This document shows, one piece after another, positions 54,013 through 64,000 of a DNA stretch of 64,000 nucleotides. The DNA is from Peromyscus leucopus (taxonomy: Eukaryota; Chordata; Mammalia; Rodentia; Cricetidae): positions 3,880,001 through 3,944,000 of the forward strand of contig NC_051069.1 in assembly GCF_004664715.2 (NCBI RefSeq), in the 5' to 3' direction. A model generated the notes under the pieces. That model saw only the letters and a program-made list of their open reading frames with translations, was not told the DNA's origin and did not search any database. The translations under genes were made by a program, and so were the position numbers. Each line of letters starts with the position of its first letter. Position 1 is the first letter of the stretch.

Positions 54013-54656
54013 AGTTGGTTCTCACAAAGACACCATGGGGCAAGGAGGAACTGAGAGACACAGATCAGTGGTGGAGCAGAAGCTTAGGGCTCCAGGCCTG
54101 GGACTCCATCCCCAGGACCAAAAGCAAGTAAGCAAACAGATGCTGAGCTCATCCTGGTGTTAGACAGAGTGGCAAGGCGGGTATTTGAAACCGGGTGGGT
54201 TTGATTGCTTGGTATCATCCCACCTCTATCAACACGCAGTTCAGCCAACAAACCCTCTTCTAAGCCCATCTCATTTTCAATTAAATAAGGGCCCTTTGGT
54301 GATGATCTAACTAACTCTAACCTGATTAAACGGGGAGGCCTTTATTGGGGAGTGATTTACTTAGCTCTGTGCTAGAAACCACGGGTTTTGAAAGAAAAAT
54401 GGGATGCGATTTGCCTGAAGCACATGCAGAGCAGTATGCAGAGCATAACTCCAAAAGGCAGGCGTTCGCATCCTGCTCCATCACGCCCTTTCTGCCAACC
54501 CTGGGTGAGATTTTGAATCTCACACCCTTGTCTTGGGTATTAGAGAGGAGGTGGAGCCAGGTTTTCTGCTGAGAGAAAAATGGAATCTTCAGACAAGCAT
54601 TCATACTTGCCAGGGCATAATTCCCTGGCTGGCTGATGAGAGAGACAAAGCAAAGG
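54013..54656. other. Single-copy noncoding sequence
   Basis: The antisense frame at 54326-54769 (147 codons) runs into the neighbouring SINE and is not gene-like. Confidence 0.5.
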
Positions 54657-54885
54657 ACCAGGGGTGTGGCTGGGTTGCTAGAGTGCTTTCCCAGCAAGTA
54701 CCAAACCCCGAGTCTGATCACCTGAACTGCACGAGCTGCTGCCGTGGTGCATGTCTGTAATCCCAGCACACTGGAGGTAGAGGCAGGAAGATCGGAGTCA
54801 TCCCTGGCTACATAGTGAGTTTGAGGCCGGCATGGGCTTCATGAAAACCTGTCTCAAAACAACACAAAACCAAAAAAAAAAAAAA
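54657..54885 (+). mobile_element. B4A-class SINE, sense
   Basis: Head GGGGTGTGGCTGGGTTGCTA, body TGTAATCCCAGCACACTGGA, GTAGAGGCAGGAAGATCGGA, GAGTTTGAGGCCGGCATGGG, AACCTGTCTC and an A tail. The head part is shorter than usual. Confidence 0.85.
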
Positions 54886-56009
54886 TAGTTGGCATACAAA
54901 TAATTTTACCACTTATTAGAGATGAAAACAAATTTGTAAACTAATGAGATAGGTATGGTCATCTACTTTTACCTAAAGATTGTCTCAATGAACAAAGAAT
55001 AGCCATGGTGCAATCACGGAGAATGGAGGCCTTGGTGGAGAAGCATCTTCTCCATCTAACATTGACCTGAAGATGGAAGGCAGTACCGCAGAATACATTC
55101 CCACTTGTGTTAGTTCACTCTACACAGCCCTTGTTATTGTTATTCTTGTTAAGTTCCTATACCTAGAAAGCACACGATGGCTTCCTTCTGCTCTCTAATG
55201 AGCAAGTGTTACCTTTGGAAAACCTCGTTCTTACTAAAGCCTGAGATATGTCTTCCCTCTTCCCCTCCGGAAATTATCAAGTATGGCCACAGCCTGCAGG
55301 GAGCATAAACTTCATCTCCATCCATCTCTCAGAGACGGAATGTCTTTAAAAAGCAGGAAAGAGTTGTTCTTCAAATGCAATGCAGACGGAGTGAGCTTTA
55401 TAAAAGGCAAAGATAAAGACAAACAAACAAGTGTACTCCTTCAACAGCACACCTACCTTTAAGAAAACTCATGGAGAGGATTACGAGTCTTAAATATGCT
55501 CTACCTGGTCAACCGTTTATTATGCTGTCCAATACAACTAATAATCACTGTGTACTGGTTCGGTAATTCCTTTGCTCATTCCATTCATCTCGTTGTTGAG
55601 GCACCCCCCGTGTGAGGGTCCTCGCTACTACGGGAGGTTGAGCTGAGTGAATTAAAGAAAGTGTCGATGCAGCCATGAAAGGTGGTCAGTTTCTGAACAG
55701 CCCCTGTCACAAACCAGCTGAGCCTCCTTGCAGCCAACTGTCCAAGCCTCTCTCAGACATTTGGCCATCTACTCTGTCAGCCCAAATCCCAAACACGGAG
55801 CTTGTGTTTTTAAATAGCCTTTTATTTATCTTCCCTTATATTTTACACAAGTGTTGTTTTGTGGGGAGCTTGAGAGCGGGCTAGGAACTGGCTCCTGACC
55901 CTGGGGGGCAGGGCACTAAGAAGCCCCATCCAGGGCAAGATAACAAGTAGCATCCTGCTTATCAAGCTAACAGGAAAGCCAGTATTTCCACCTGGAAAGG
56001 AAGCAAGGG
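54886..56009. other. Single-copy noncoding sequence
   Basis: No secure gene or repeat. Confidence 0.5.
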
Positions 56010-56168
56010 GTGATGGGTAAGGGCTTTCCCAGAGGGGGCAGCATTTTGAGCCTAGCCTGATAGGATAAGAAAAGCTTCAGAGGCAACCACAGGAGAGAAG
56101 TGGGGATGGGTTCTGTGAGGCAGTTAAGGGCAGGAAGAACAGGGTTCATACAGAGTACCATGCATGCA
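56010..56168 (-). mobile_element. L2-like fragment, antisense
   Basis: GGGCAGCATTTTGAGCCTAG, AGGATAAGAAAAGC and GGGCAGGAAGAACAGGGTTC resemble complemented L2 (gacatttgagctgagacctgaaggatgag...ggaagagcattccaggcagag). Diverged. Confidence 0.4.
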
Positions 56169-56199
56169 CTTAAATCTCAGTAAAGCAAGGGGCAGCAGT

Positions 56200-56295
56200 T
56201 AATAAGGCAGTAACAGCAGCTAACATTGATTGAACACTGGTGGTGAATTGCACTCTGCACTCTGCACACAAGGAAATGCTCACATTTGTTCCTTC
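56200..56295 (-). mobile_element. MIR 3' end fragment, antisense
   Basis: ACAGCAGCTAACATTGATTG, AACACTGG, then GCACTCTGCAC and CTCACATTTGTTCCTTCA match complemented MIR (taatagctaacatttattgagcac...ggcactgt...aactcatttaatcctcac). Confidence 0.55.
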
Positions 56296-57065
56296 ATAGT
56301 ACCTTCAGAGAAATGGTTTCCAGAAAGATAAGGGGTGTCAGAGCTGAGGTGGGGGGACACAAAGCAAGGCCTTCATGTACACAGAGAAGGGGGAAACAGG
56401 GCAGCTGGCCACTAGTCCCATGTCTCCTTCTAGTGATGATATTGCCTTGCAGGGCCTGTATCGGGTTTATAAACAGTGCCTTAAACAATGGGGATAATAC
56501 TGTCTTGCAAATTCTTTCAGAAATGGTAAAAGTCCAAGGATGGGTGGGCAGGTGAACAAGAAACATGAGCTTTCCCTGCCCAGCAAGGCCCTAGGAGCAA
56601 CAGCCCGTTTTAGTAGTCCTGAGGAAAGCTCAGCTGAGCCATATTGCCTCTGGCTTCTGCTATAAGCAGCTCACTGGAACAGACTAATGAAATAGAGACT
56701 TTAATCTAACCCTACAGGATATGTGTTCTGCTCCCACCAATCAGCACAGAAAGGCTGCAATTGCTTTTAAGCAAGTGTGATGTGATTTGTATAGCTAAGT
56801 CAGGCCGTGCTGCCTCAGGCATGCAGGAACTGAGGTCAGAACAGGAGGAAGGAGCCAGAAGATCTATGGAAGCCCTGACCCTCAGCTTGGAGATATGGAC
56901 CGGATCCTGGAAAGTCTGGAGCTAAAGCAGGTGGAAGGGACATGGAAAAAAAAAATCACATGGGAGATTCTTTACCTGTATAAATAACATTCTTTGGCTC
57001 AGCAGGATAATACTGTAGGAAATGAGAAACTTACTCATGTGGTCCTAGGTCACAATTTTAAGAAT
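56296..57065. other. Single-copy noncoding sequence
   Basis: No gene or repeat recognised. Confidence 0.5.
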
Positions 57066-57087
57066 GGACAGAGAGAGAGAGAGAGAA
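57066..57087. repeat. (GA)n microsatellite
   Basis: About nine GA units immediately upstream of the composite repeat. Confidence 0.9.
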
Positions 57088-57103
57088 AGTGGGGGAGTAG
57101 TAT

Positions 57104-57541
57104 GAATCCTAACTGGTCTTAATAAAAACCCAGAGATAGATATCAGGGTAAATGCTGAGAGATCAGAGAGACAAAGGAGCAAGCCACAGTCTTCTCTCAC
57201 CTCACCAACTCCTCAGCCAAAAGGCTTTGAGATCCTGTCTCCTCCCGCCTTATATTCCTCTCTCCAGCCAGCCACAACACTTCCTGTCTCCACCTCCCCA
57301 GTGCCGGGATTAAAGGTGTGCGACACCACTGCCTGGCTCAGTTTCTCTTTTAGACTGGATCAGTCTTGTGTAGCCCAGGACTGCCTTGAATTCACAGAGA
57401 TCTGTCTGCCTCTGCCTCCCAAGTGCCAGGATTAAAGGTGTGCGCCACCACTGCCTGGCCTCTACAGCTAATTAGAGGCTTAGCTCCACACTCTGATCTT
57501 TAGGCAAGCTTTATTCGTTAGATCACAAACAAAGTATCACC
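57104..57541 (-). mobile_element. Composite B1-containing rodent retroposon, copy 2
   Basis: Blocks in the same order as 22928-23395: TTAATAAAAACCCAGAG, GATATCAGGGTAAATGCTGA, GAGATCAGAGAGA, CAAGCCAC, CTCACCTCACCAACTCCTCA, then two antisense B1-derived modules (about 57299-57338 and 57340-57460), GGCCTCTACAGCTAATTAG and a CTTTATTCGTTAGATCACAA end. The B1 modules are less decayed than in copy 1, while the linking sequence differs more, so the two copies belong to different subfamilies. Confidence 0.7.
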
Positions 57542-57655
57542 ATAGAGAGAAGGAGGAGGAAAAGAAGGAATGAAGGATGGAAGGAAGGACAGGAGGAAGA
57601 AAGGAAGCACGGAAGGAAGGAAGGAAGGGAGAAAGGAAGGAAGGAAGAAGACAAA
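57542..57655 (+). repeat. (GGAA)n polypurine tract
   Basis: GGAA, GGAAA and GGAGGA units run for about 110 bases with few interruptions, directly after the end of the composite repeat. It may be derived from that element's end. Confidence 0.9.
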
Positions 57656-57798
57656 AGGCAGCTGAAATAACTGAGGCAGTTCTCTCTCATCCAGGTGCTC
57701 CCCAGAGCCTGAGTCATTCCCAGCTCTTGCAGACACAACCTTAAAAGTTTTGACGAATGAGCTCCTGAACCTGCTTTAAAAAAAAAATTAGACAAACA

Positions 57799-57992
57799 GC
57801 CCGTGAGCTAGCTCAGTGGTTAAGAGCAATTGCTGTTCTTGCAGAGTTCAGTTCCCAGCACCCACATTAGGCAGCTTGCAACCAGCTGCAACGCCAGCTC
57901 CAGAGTATCTGACGCCCTCTTGTGGACTCTGCATTCACCCACACACCAGCTGTACACGCACAGACATGCACAAACAAAACAAAATGACTTTA
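57799..57992 (+). mobile_element. B2/B3-class SINE, sense
   Basis: GAGCTAGCTCAGTGGTTAAG head, TTCAGTTCCCAGCACCCACA, GACGCCCTCTTGTGGACTCT and a CAAACAAAACAAAATG tail. Confidence 0.85.
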
Positions 57993-58005
57993 AAAATTAT
58001 ACAGA

Positions 58006-58247
58006 GGGGCTGGAGAGATGGCTCAGTGGTTAAGAACACTTGTTGCTCTCACAGGAGGGCCCAGGTTCATTTCCAGTACCCTTATGGCTGCTCAAAACCA
58101 TAGGTAACTACACTTCCAGGGGATCTGATGCCCTATTCCTGTCTCTGTGGGCACCAGACATGCATGTGGTGCACATACATACATGCAGACAAATATTCAC
58201 ATGCCGAAAATAAATAAATCTAAAAATAAATTTATAAATTTACAAAA
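58006..58247 (+). mobile_element. B2/B3-class SINE, sense
   Basis: GGGGCTGGAGAGATGGCTCA head, CACAGGAGGGCCCAGGTTCA, AGGGGATCTGATGCCCTATT, TACATACATGCAGACAAATA and an AAATAAATAAATC tail. Lies just behind the previous B2/B3 in the same orientation. Confidence 0.92.
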
Positions 58248-59442
58248 ATACAAAGGCACACACAGAGAGATCACACATGCAGTCACCTTTTCTTGAGATA
58301 CGTAAGAAGACACTTTTGGACCAGCCTACCCACTAATCTCAACCACTTTCATAATATCTAGGCCATAAAATCAAAGTCCCAAAGTTATTGTGGTAAGGTG
58401 GCCTTCATTACCAAAGCAAAGACTTAGAGACAGCATTCGGTGTGGAGGCCATGAATAGCTGTTCTTCAAGGGCCAAAATCATGATATTCAATGTTTTTTC
58501 ATCTGAAATTGGGAACATTATTCCCTACAGCCCGAAACTGTTTCCTGCTCCACGAAGCTGAATTCCTACGCCAGCAATATGGTCTCCACGCAGCCCTTAA
58601 AACAGAAATGTCGCTCCGAAAAGTCCTCACTTCAGCCAACAAAGCTTTAAGTTTAGACTTAACTGTGAAGATGAATACTTGGCTTGCCACAGCGGCAACC
58701 AGAGGGACATTAAAACTCACAGACACCAGGAAACTGATGTCATCGCCTTGCCTATCCAGTGTCATCTCCTTCCTCTCCCCTAAACCCAAGTGAACTCTGG
58801 AGAAAGTGACAGAGAGCTGAAATTTCAGCTAGCTCCTGTGGCTAGCATAGACTTCCCACCAAATCTAGGGATTCAGCTTTCAAAATCTTAATAGAGAAAA
58901 AGACTATCTAATTAATGCTTCAAAACATGTCTCATGAAGGGGACAGGGGCTACATTAATACCATCTTAGCACACAAAATATCTGCTGCTATGAGAGGCTG
59001 CCTTCCTATGCAAATTCATCACTGTATCCTTACTTACCAATGTTTGTTGTGCTGTGATTGAAGGAGGATGGGTATTAACAGCCACATCAAATATTCTTGT
59101 AGTCCACATTCTTAGAATTGAGTGATATGCCCACAAAAATGATTTAGTGAATCCTGGACTCTGACATCCTGGGATGAAATTGGTTATACAATCAGCTATC
59201 CAGCATGGACAGTGAGCTGATTCATTTGTTCTTATCACATCAATCTCCCCGAGCAAGCTCCCCCTCCTGGTTGAAAGGCCAGTGTTTGACCACACAGACA
59301 CTAGGAGAATGTACCCAGGGTCTTTGCCCAGATGACATGAAATATTGCATAAATGCCCTCATCGTTGAAGTTATGGCTTCACTTACCAATTCAAAGCTCT
59401 GACAAGCTTCCTACTGGTGCTTTAGAATCAAGAACTGGGTCT
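58248..59442. other. Single-copy noncoding sequence
   Basis: Overlapping frames at 58491-58793 (+) and 58499-58789 (-) are mirror images of one another and have no recognisable domain. No repeat recognised. Confidence 0.5.
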
Positions 59443-59664
59443 GCAGATGTAGCTCAGCTGGCAGAGTTAGTCTAGCATGCATCCAGCCCTGTGTTTGATC
59501 TTTATCAGCATGTATACTGGGTGTGGTGTCACCAGCCTGCAATCCCAGCACTTGGGAGGTGGAGGCAGGAGAATCAGAAATCCAAGGTCATCCTCAGCTA
59601 CACAGTATGTTTGAGGCCAGCCTGGGATATATGAGACCCTGTCTAAAGTTTAAAAAAAAAAAAA
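59443..59664 (+). mobile_element. B4A-class SINE, sense
   Basis: Head CAGATGTAGCTCAGCTGGCA and AGAGTTAGTCTAGCATGCAT (ID-like), then GCAATCCCAGCACTTGGGAG, GTGGAGGCAGGAGAATCAGA, GAGGCCAGCCTGGGATATAT, GAGACCCTGTCTAAAG and an A tail. It shows clearly that B4A is an ID head fused to a B1 tail. Confidence 0.92.
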
Positions 59665-60609
59665 ATAGTTGATAAAAAAAAAAAAAACATTTAAAAAAGT
59701 TACAAATCCCAAGAGCATCTATGCTTCTCAGAAAAAGGATAGACACATGTGTAGAACATAGGTATTTGTGGTGAGAGGTGTATGGATTCCCATTCCTTAG
59801 TGATGACTCAAAACATTGGGGTTTCCAGCACCCATAGCCTTGGCATTGGGGGTCTTGCACAGTGAAGACACTCCTGTTTTTTCTAACTCTAAAGTGCACG
59901 AGGGAGCTGGTTTTCAACTCCTCTAATTTGGCATCTTTTATGGGAAGTGATCCACCATGAAGGCTTTGTAATGAATGTTGCAGAAAAATGAAAATATAGA
60001 CCACACTCAAGGGCACCGTTTAAACTGAAAACCCACAAGAGAAGTTTTACAAACCCCTGTCTTTAAAGGAAGTCTGGCTAACTTGAAAGCCAGGACATGT
60101 GATCTCAGACAACCAGCACCCCCTGCTTGCCTGGCCTCAGCCCCACTGATTCTCACCATTCGATTTCCAAAACAGACTACCTCCCAGAATACATTGCTGC
60201 AACTTCAGAGTGGAAGGCGGGTTCTCTTTATCAGAGAGCGGTGGGGTGCCTAAAGGGACTCCTTTCCATCCTGTGGGACCAGTACCACAGAGCACATCTT
60301 TCCACAGATACTCTAGTTCAGGTGTGGTGGGGTTTGGGAGACTCAAGTTGTCCCTAAAGAGCCATGGGCAGGAGAAGGAAGTTCTGGAATACAGCCAAGA
60401 AGCCCCAGCCTACATGGACCCCAGCATGAAGCAATCTAGTAATAACCACCCAATGAAGACTTAAGAGATGGAAGCCAGGAAGGGATAGTCTGTGAAGTGA
60501 GGCAAGAGTTGGTGTGGGACTGGAGAGAGGGATGTTTCCATGGAAGGAAAGGAGTGTACTCCATGCAGGAGATGACACCATTTGACTGGGTGGGCACATC
60601 AGCCAAGAC
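59665..60609. other. Single-copy noncoding sequence
   Basis: A second A run (about 59673-59687) follows the B4A tail. The antisense frame at 59594-60016 (140 codons) starts inside single-copy DNA and ends in the SINE; not gene-like. Confidence 0.5.
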
Positions 60610-60945
60610 CCTCCCTGTTACTTTTATACTCGCTGAGACCTAGTACCTGACCAGAAGCAATTTAAGGGAGAAAGGCTTTACTTTGGCTTGTGATTTGAGG
60701 GACAGAGTCTGTCACGGCGGGGAAGACACAGCGGTGGGAGTCTGAGACAACTGGAGACATTGCATCTGCAGAGAGGAAGCGGAGAAGTGATGTCGGGGCT
60801 CAGCTAACCTTCTCCTTTTCATTCTGTCCAGGACCTCAGCCCACGGAATGGTTCATACTTCAAGTAACTCTAACATAGATAATTCCTCACAGACATGCCC
60901 AGAGCATTGTCTCCTGGGGGATCCTAGATTCTGTAAGTGTTAACC
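60610..60945 (-). mobile_element. MaLR-type LTR (MT-like), antisense
   Basis: AGCAATTTAAGGGAGAAAGG, GGCTTGTGATTTGAGGGACA, GTCTGTCACGGCGGGGAAGA, ACATTGCATCTGCAGAGAGG, CTCCTTTTCATTCTGTCCAG, CCCACGGAATGG, CTCACAGACATGCCCAGAGC and TTGTCTCCTGGGGGATCCTA follow the complement of a rodent MT-type MaLR LTR. No internal retroviral genes are seen. Confidence 0.7.
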
Positions 60946-61124
60946 ATCCTACCTATCACCTGAGAATCAGCCTTAGCAGATCAGGCTATGTAGAAGTGAG
61001 GTCACATATAAGAAGTTCCCACCATTGGTCCTTCGACACTTTTTCAAAAAAATAATAATGTCCTTATTGGAGGGTGTGCATCTTAATTTTTTATTATTCT
61101 TATTAGACCTCTCGATTGTTTTAA

Positions 61125-61308
61125 GAGGGAGGGAGAGTGTGAGTGGTTGGCTGTTTGTGCCACAGCAGGCAAGTAGAGAGCAGAGGACAACATGCAGGAG
61201 TCAATTCTCTCCTTCCACCGTGGGTGTGGGTCCCTCCTCGGGACTGAACTCAGGTCACCAGGCTTGGCAGCAAGCATCTTCACCCACGGAGCCGTTATGC
61301 TGGCGAGA
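61125..61308 (-). mobile_element. RSINE1-like SINE, antisense
   Basis: AGAGCAGAGGACAACATGCA, GGAGTCAATTCTCTCCTTCC, TGAACTCAGGTCACCAGGCT, TGGCAGCAAGCATCTTCACC and GAGCCGTTATGCTGGCGAG in antisense RSINE1 order. Confidence 0.85.
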
Positions 61309-62637
61309 AGATGAACGTGAAGCAGTGACGACTTGGGAAGGGAAGGAGGTGAACTGCACATGTGTCAGGCTTGTCCAGCTGTGACAAGAATGGCATCCGA
61401 GGGAAGGCAGCGCATGAGGGAACGTGATTCCGAGGCACTGGCGAGTGAGACCCCCTGAGCCACATGGCAGCCCTATCACCTCACTGTGGACCCTGATTTA
61501 GGATTCAGGTCCAGACAAAACCATCTTGGAGCTGGATATGTGCTTCACCGGGGGTAAAGCAGGGCCTACTTAACCTAGAAGAAAAAGACATCACAGTCGA
61601 AGGACCCCAGGCTCCCCTTCTCCTAGGTACCTCAAACACTATCACTGGACACTCTGGTTTAGGACAGAACAAGCATTCCTGTGAAGGGAACTCACCCAAC
61701 AAGGTAGGAAAGCAGAGCAATGACTCAGATCACCACAAATAAACCCGGAACCAGCACAGCGGAGAACACGCAGCTCAAACATGGTACCCATTCTCTAGAG
61801 GGAAAAAGTGAAGGCCCAGGAAGCTAAGCCAGTTAGTTCCCTGGGCTCCAACAGCTGGAATCTGCAGCTCTGTGTGTCTCAGGCTCCACCCCTGAAACAC
61901 TGCATAAAGCCAAGACGGGGGAGAGTTCCCTAAGCATTTGTAAATAGAAAAGATATAACTAAGCTGCTCCTGGGTCCCCACGAGCACTAACTTCTTATGT
62001 GATCAATGCTTCTAAAATTGCAAGGTGTCCAGGTGGGGAAGTTCATTTACCCCCTGTCTGGCAGAGGCTCACTTAAGGGAGTGATTTCTTTCCTCCGAGG
62101 CTCTCATCTTGCCCATTATTCAGAGTGAGTTACCTCCTGGTGTGCTGTCAAAATACATCAGCTTCAAAGACAAATACACACCTTTCCATCTGAGGCCAAG
62201 ATAGTTTACTGTATAATTTATGATAATGTTAAGCTGTTTCTCAGAAATGGTAATGGGGCCACTTTCTTTTTTCTTCTTCATAGATGGGTAATTCTCAGAA
62301 AGGCAGTTGGATGTGAAAAGTTGCAATTTTTTTTTTTTTCGGAAAAAACAACATAAACTGCCTGCGCTAACAAATCTGATTAAAACAAAACAGAACTCCA
62401 GTGGATTGCAGGCACGAGAAATCCCAGTAATGGCAGGAAGCAAATCCAAAGTAGAAACCATCTAAGAAGCCTGCTCAGATAACTGTTAGTGCCCCGAGAT
62501 TTGGTGAAGTCCCCGCTCACAGGCTTGTTTACCGTTTAACGTACAGATAGGAATGAGAATGAATAAAGAGTCTTCGCTTCCTTCCACCCAGGTTCTTTCT
62601 GCTCTAACCTACTCCTGAATTGACTGTCTACTCAGCT
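61309..62637. other. Single-copy noncoding sequence
   Basis: No gene or dispersed repeat recognised; a T run lies at about 62328-62339. 62120-62300 is AT-rich and even-textured and might be tested for conservation. Confidence 0.45.
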
Positions 62638-62868
62638 TTTTTTCATTTAAATTTTAATTATTTTTAATGTGTGTAGGCATTTTGCCTCCATGTGTGTATG
62701 TGTACCATGTGCATTCATGGTGCATGAAGAGGTCTGAAGAGGGCATTAGATCCCCTGCAGCTGGAGTTACAGCTGGTTATGAGCCACCCTACGGGTGCTA
62801 GGAACTGAACCCAAGTCCTCTGCAAGAGCACTTAGTGCTCTTAACCACTGAGCCTTTTCTCCAGCCCC
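62638..62868 (-). mobile_element. B2/B3-class SINE, antisense
   Basis: T/A-rich tail side, CATTTTGCCTCCATGTGTGT, AGAGGGCATTAGATCCCCTG, GTTATGAGCCACCCTACGGG, TGCTAGGAACTGAACCCAAG and CTTAACCACTGAGCCTTTTC, ending CTCCAGCCCC. Full-length B3. Confidence 0.92.
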
Positions 62869-64000
62869 GTCTATTCATCTCAATATAATACAGTATGCAC
62901 AGGTATCTCCCAAAGCCAACTCTCTCCTACTAAAAATACTTTATCATCCAGCAGTCAACCTTTTACTCATTTCCAGAAATTCCAAACTTTGATTTGAAAC
63001 AGAAATGCCTTCATCGCATCTTTTGTCCTCTATACAACTGTTTTGACTGCTAAATGTGTTTGAGGAACTCGCTCCCAGACTTCGGGAAGCTGGGTTTTAA
63101 AATCACTTGACTCTTTCAAAGTCAATACTTGATAAAAAGGAAAATAGTCAAGAGTCGCAGTTAAACTACAGCGCTGGGGCGTCTGAAATTCCAAACGTTC
63201 TATTTTGAAGTCTTGGACTCATCAAAGAAAGTATGGAAGCATTCCAAATCTAACCTGCTGTAAAATACAATAACAGTAAATCCATTTTAACATAAAAAGA
63301 TTTCACAAGTCTAAAATGAAACAGCCAGAAAAACAGACAAAAGAAAGGGGAGATGCCTTCATGCTTGCCCCAAGACACCTAGGCTCTATTCTCTCTTCCA
63401 CTAGGTAACCCTAAAGGCTCATTCATTGTTTCTCCCATCCACTCATTTTCTCATTCAATAAAGACTGTAACTTCGAGGGCAAGGAACCAGGCTGAGCAAA
63501 TACTAGTGTATGGTCTCTCCTCTCAATGAGCCCTGAGCCAAGGGGAGAAGAGGCAGTGCAGATCGGTGTTATATAACCCCACAGAGAGAAAAGGGAATAC
63601 AGAGGAGGACTGAGGGACCAGCTTAAGGGAAAGGGAGTGATGTTTCTTGAGGTCCAGGCTCCTGCCCTGTGTCCTCTGGCTGGGCTCTTTTGAGCATCCC
63701 TAAAGAAGTACCCCATGAACTGAAACCCCCCAGAGCCTGATGGGGATTATTTTCCATGGTGAGATCTGGAAAGCTACAAGATAATGAGTGAAATCTTTGT
63801 TAGAAAAAAAAATAACCAGTTTAGAGGAGACCTTTCAAAATTCCACTCTCAATTAACAATCTCATTTGTACCTTTTGAGGACTTAAAATAGAAGGGCTCT
63901 GTAACTCCACTGCACAGGTGCAGGAGTCTAGGCCCTGGGGTTGGGGGTCCAGACACTCGGGGAAGGCTTGTGTAGAGGGAGGGCCCAGAGAGACCTGAGC
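62869..64000. other. Repeat-free single-copy sequence
   Basis: About 1.1 kb with no gene or repeat recognised. An A-rich tract lies at 63804-63812. Confidence 0.5.

Noticed and set aside
60610..60945. Endogenous retrovirus with genes
   Set aside because: Only solitary MaLR-type LTR sequence is visible here and at 6744 and 29197; no gag, pol or env-like frame is present.

Overview
The window reads as nuclear DNA of a muroid rodent, most likely a cricetid (hamster, vole or deer-mouse group). Evidence is the dense set of rodent-specific SINEs (B1, B2/B3, B4/B4A, RSINE1-like, ID-like), the B1 tail variant at 6826-6974 and 28053-28167 that I remember from cricetid rather than Mus B1, and two copies of a composite B1-containing repeat (22928-23395, 57104-57541) that I associate with cricetids. 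No bacterial, viral or organellar gene organisation is present. Family names come from recognising consensus features by eye; RepeatMasker would be decisive.

I find no convincing protein-coding gene, exon, tRNA, rRNA or other RNA gene. All open frames are short (168 codons or less) and many are translations of SINEs, microsatellites or minisatellites. The window is best read as intergenic or intronic sequence.

Layout: 1-9.4 kb is SINE-rich and contains a complex locus at 6.1-7.5 kb, where a MaLR-type LTR carries a B1 insertion and a 60-base C homopolymer and is bracketed by a 101-bp, about 98% identical inverted duplication. 9.4-18 kb holds a long purine tract, scattered B4 elements and MIRs and a mostly SINE-free block. 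18-33.3 kb is SINE-rich, with microsatellites, the first composite repeat, a MaLR LTR with a 44-base T run and a stacked SINE cluster at 30.1-32.8 kb. 33.3-37.3 kb is repeat-poor, AT-rich in places, and contains the blocks I would most like tested for conservation, plus a degenerate minisatellite. 37.3-46.2 kb has B3 and B4 elements and two clean minisatellites (51-bp unit at 42.9 kb, 65-bp unit at 44.4 kb). 46.2-51.4 kb holds B4/B4A, B2, MIR and L2 remnants. 51.4-54.6 kb is SINE-free single-copy sequence. 54.6-64 kb returns to B4A, B2 and RSINE1 elements, the second composite repeat and an antisense MaLR LTR.

The window's history is therefore repeat insertion on an old mammalian background (MIR/L2 fragments), with local tandem-repeat growth, often at B4 SINE tails. 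I saw no evidence of a new multi-gene system. The most unusual structures are the inverted duplication, the C60 run, the two minisatellites and the composite retroposon.
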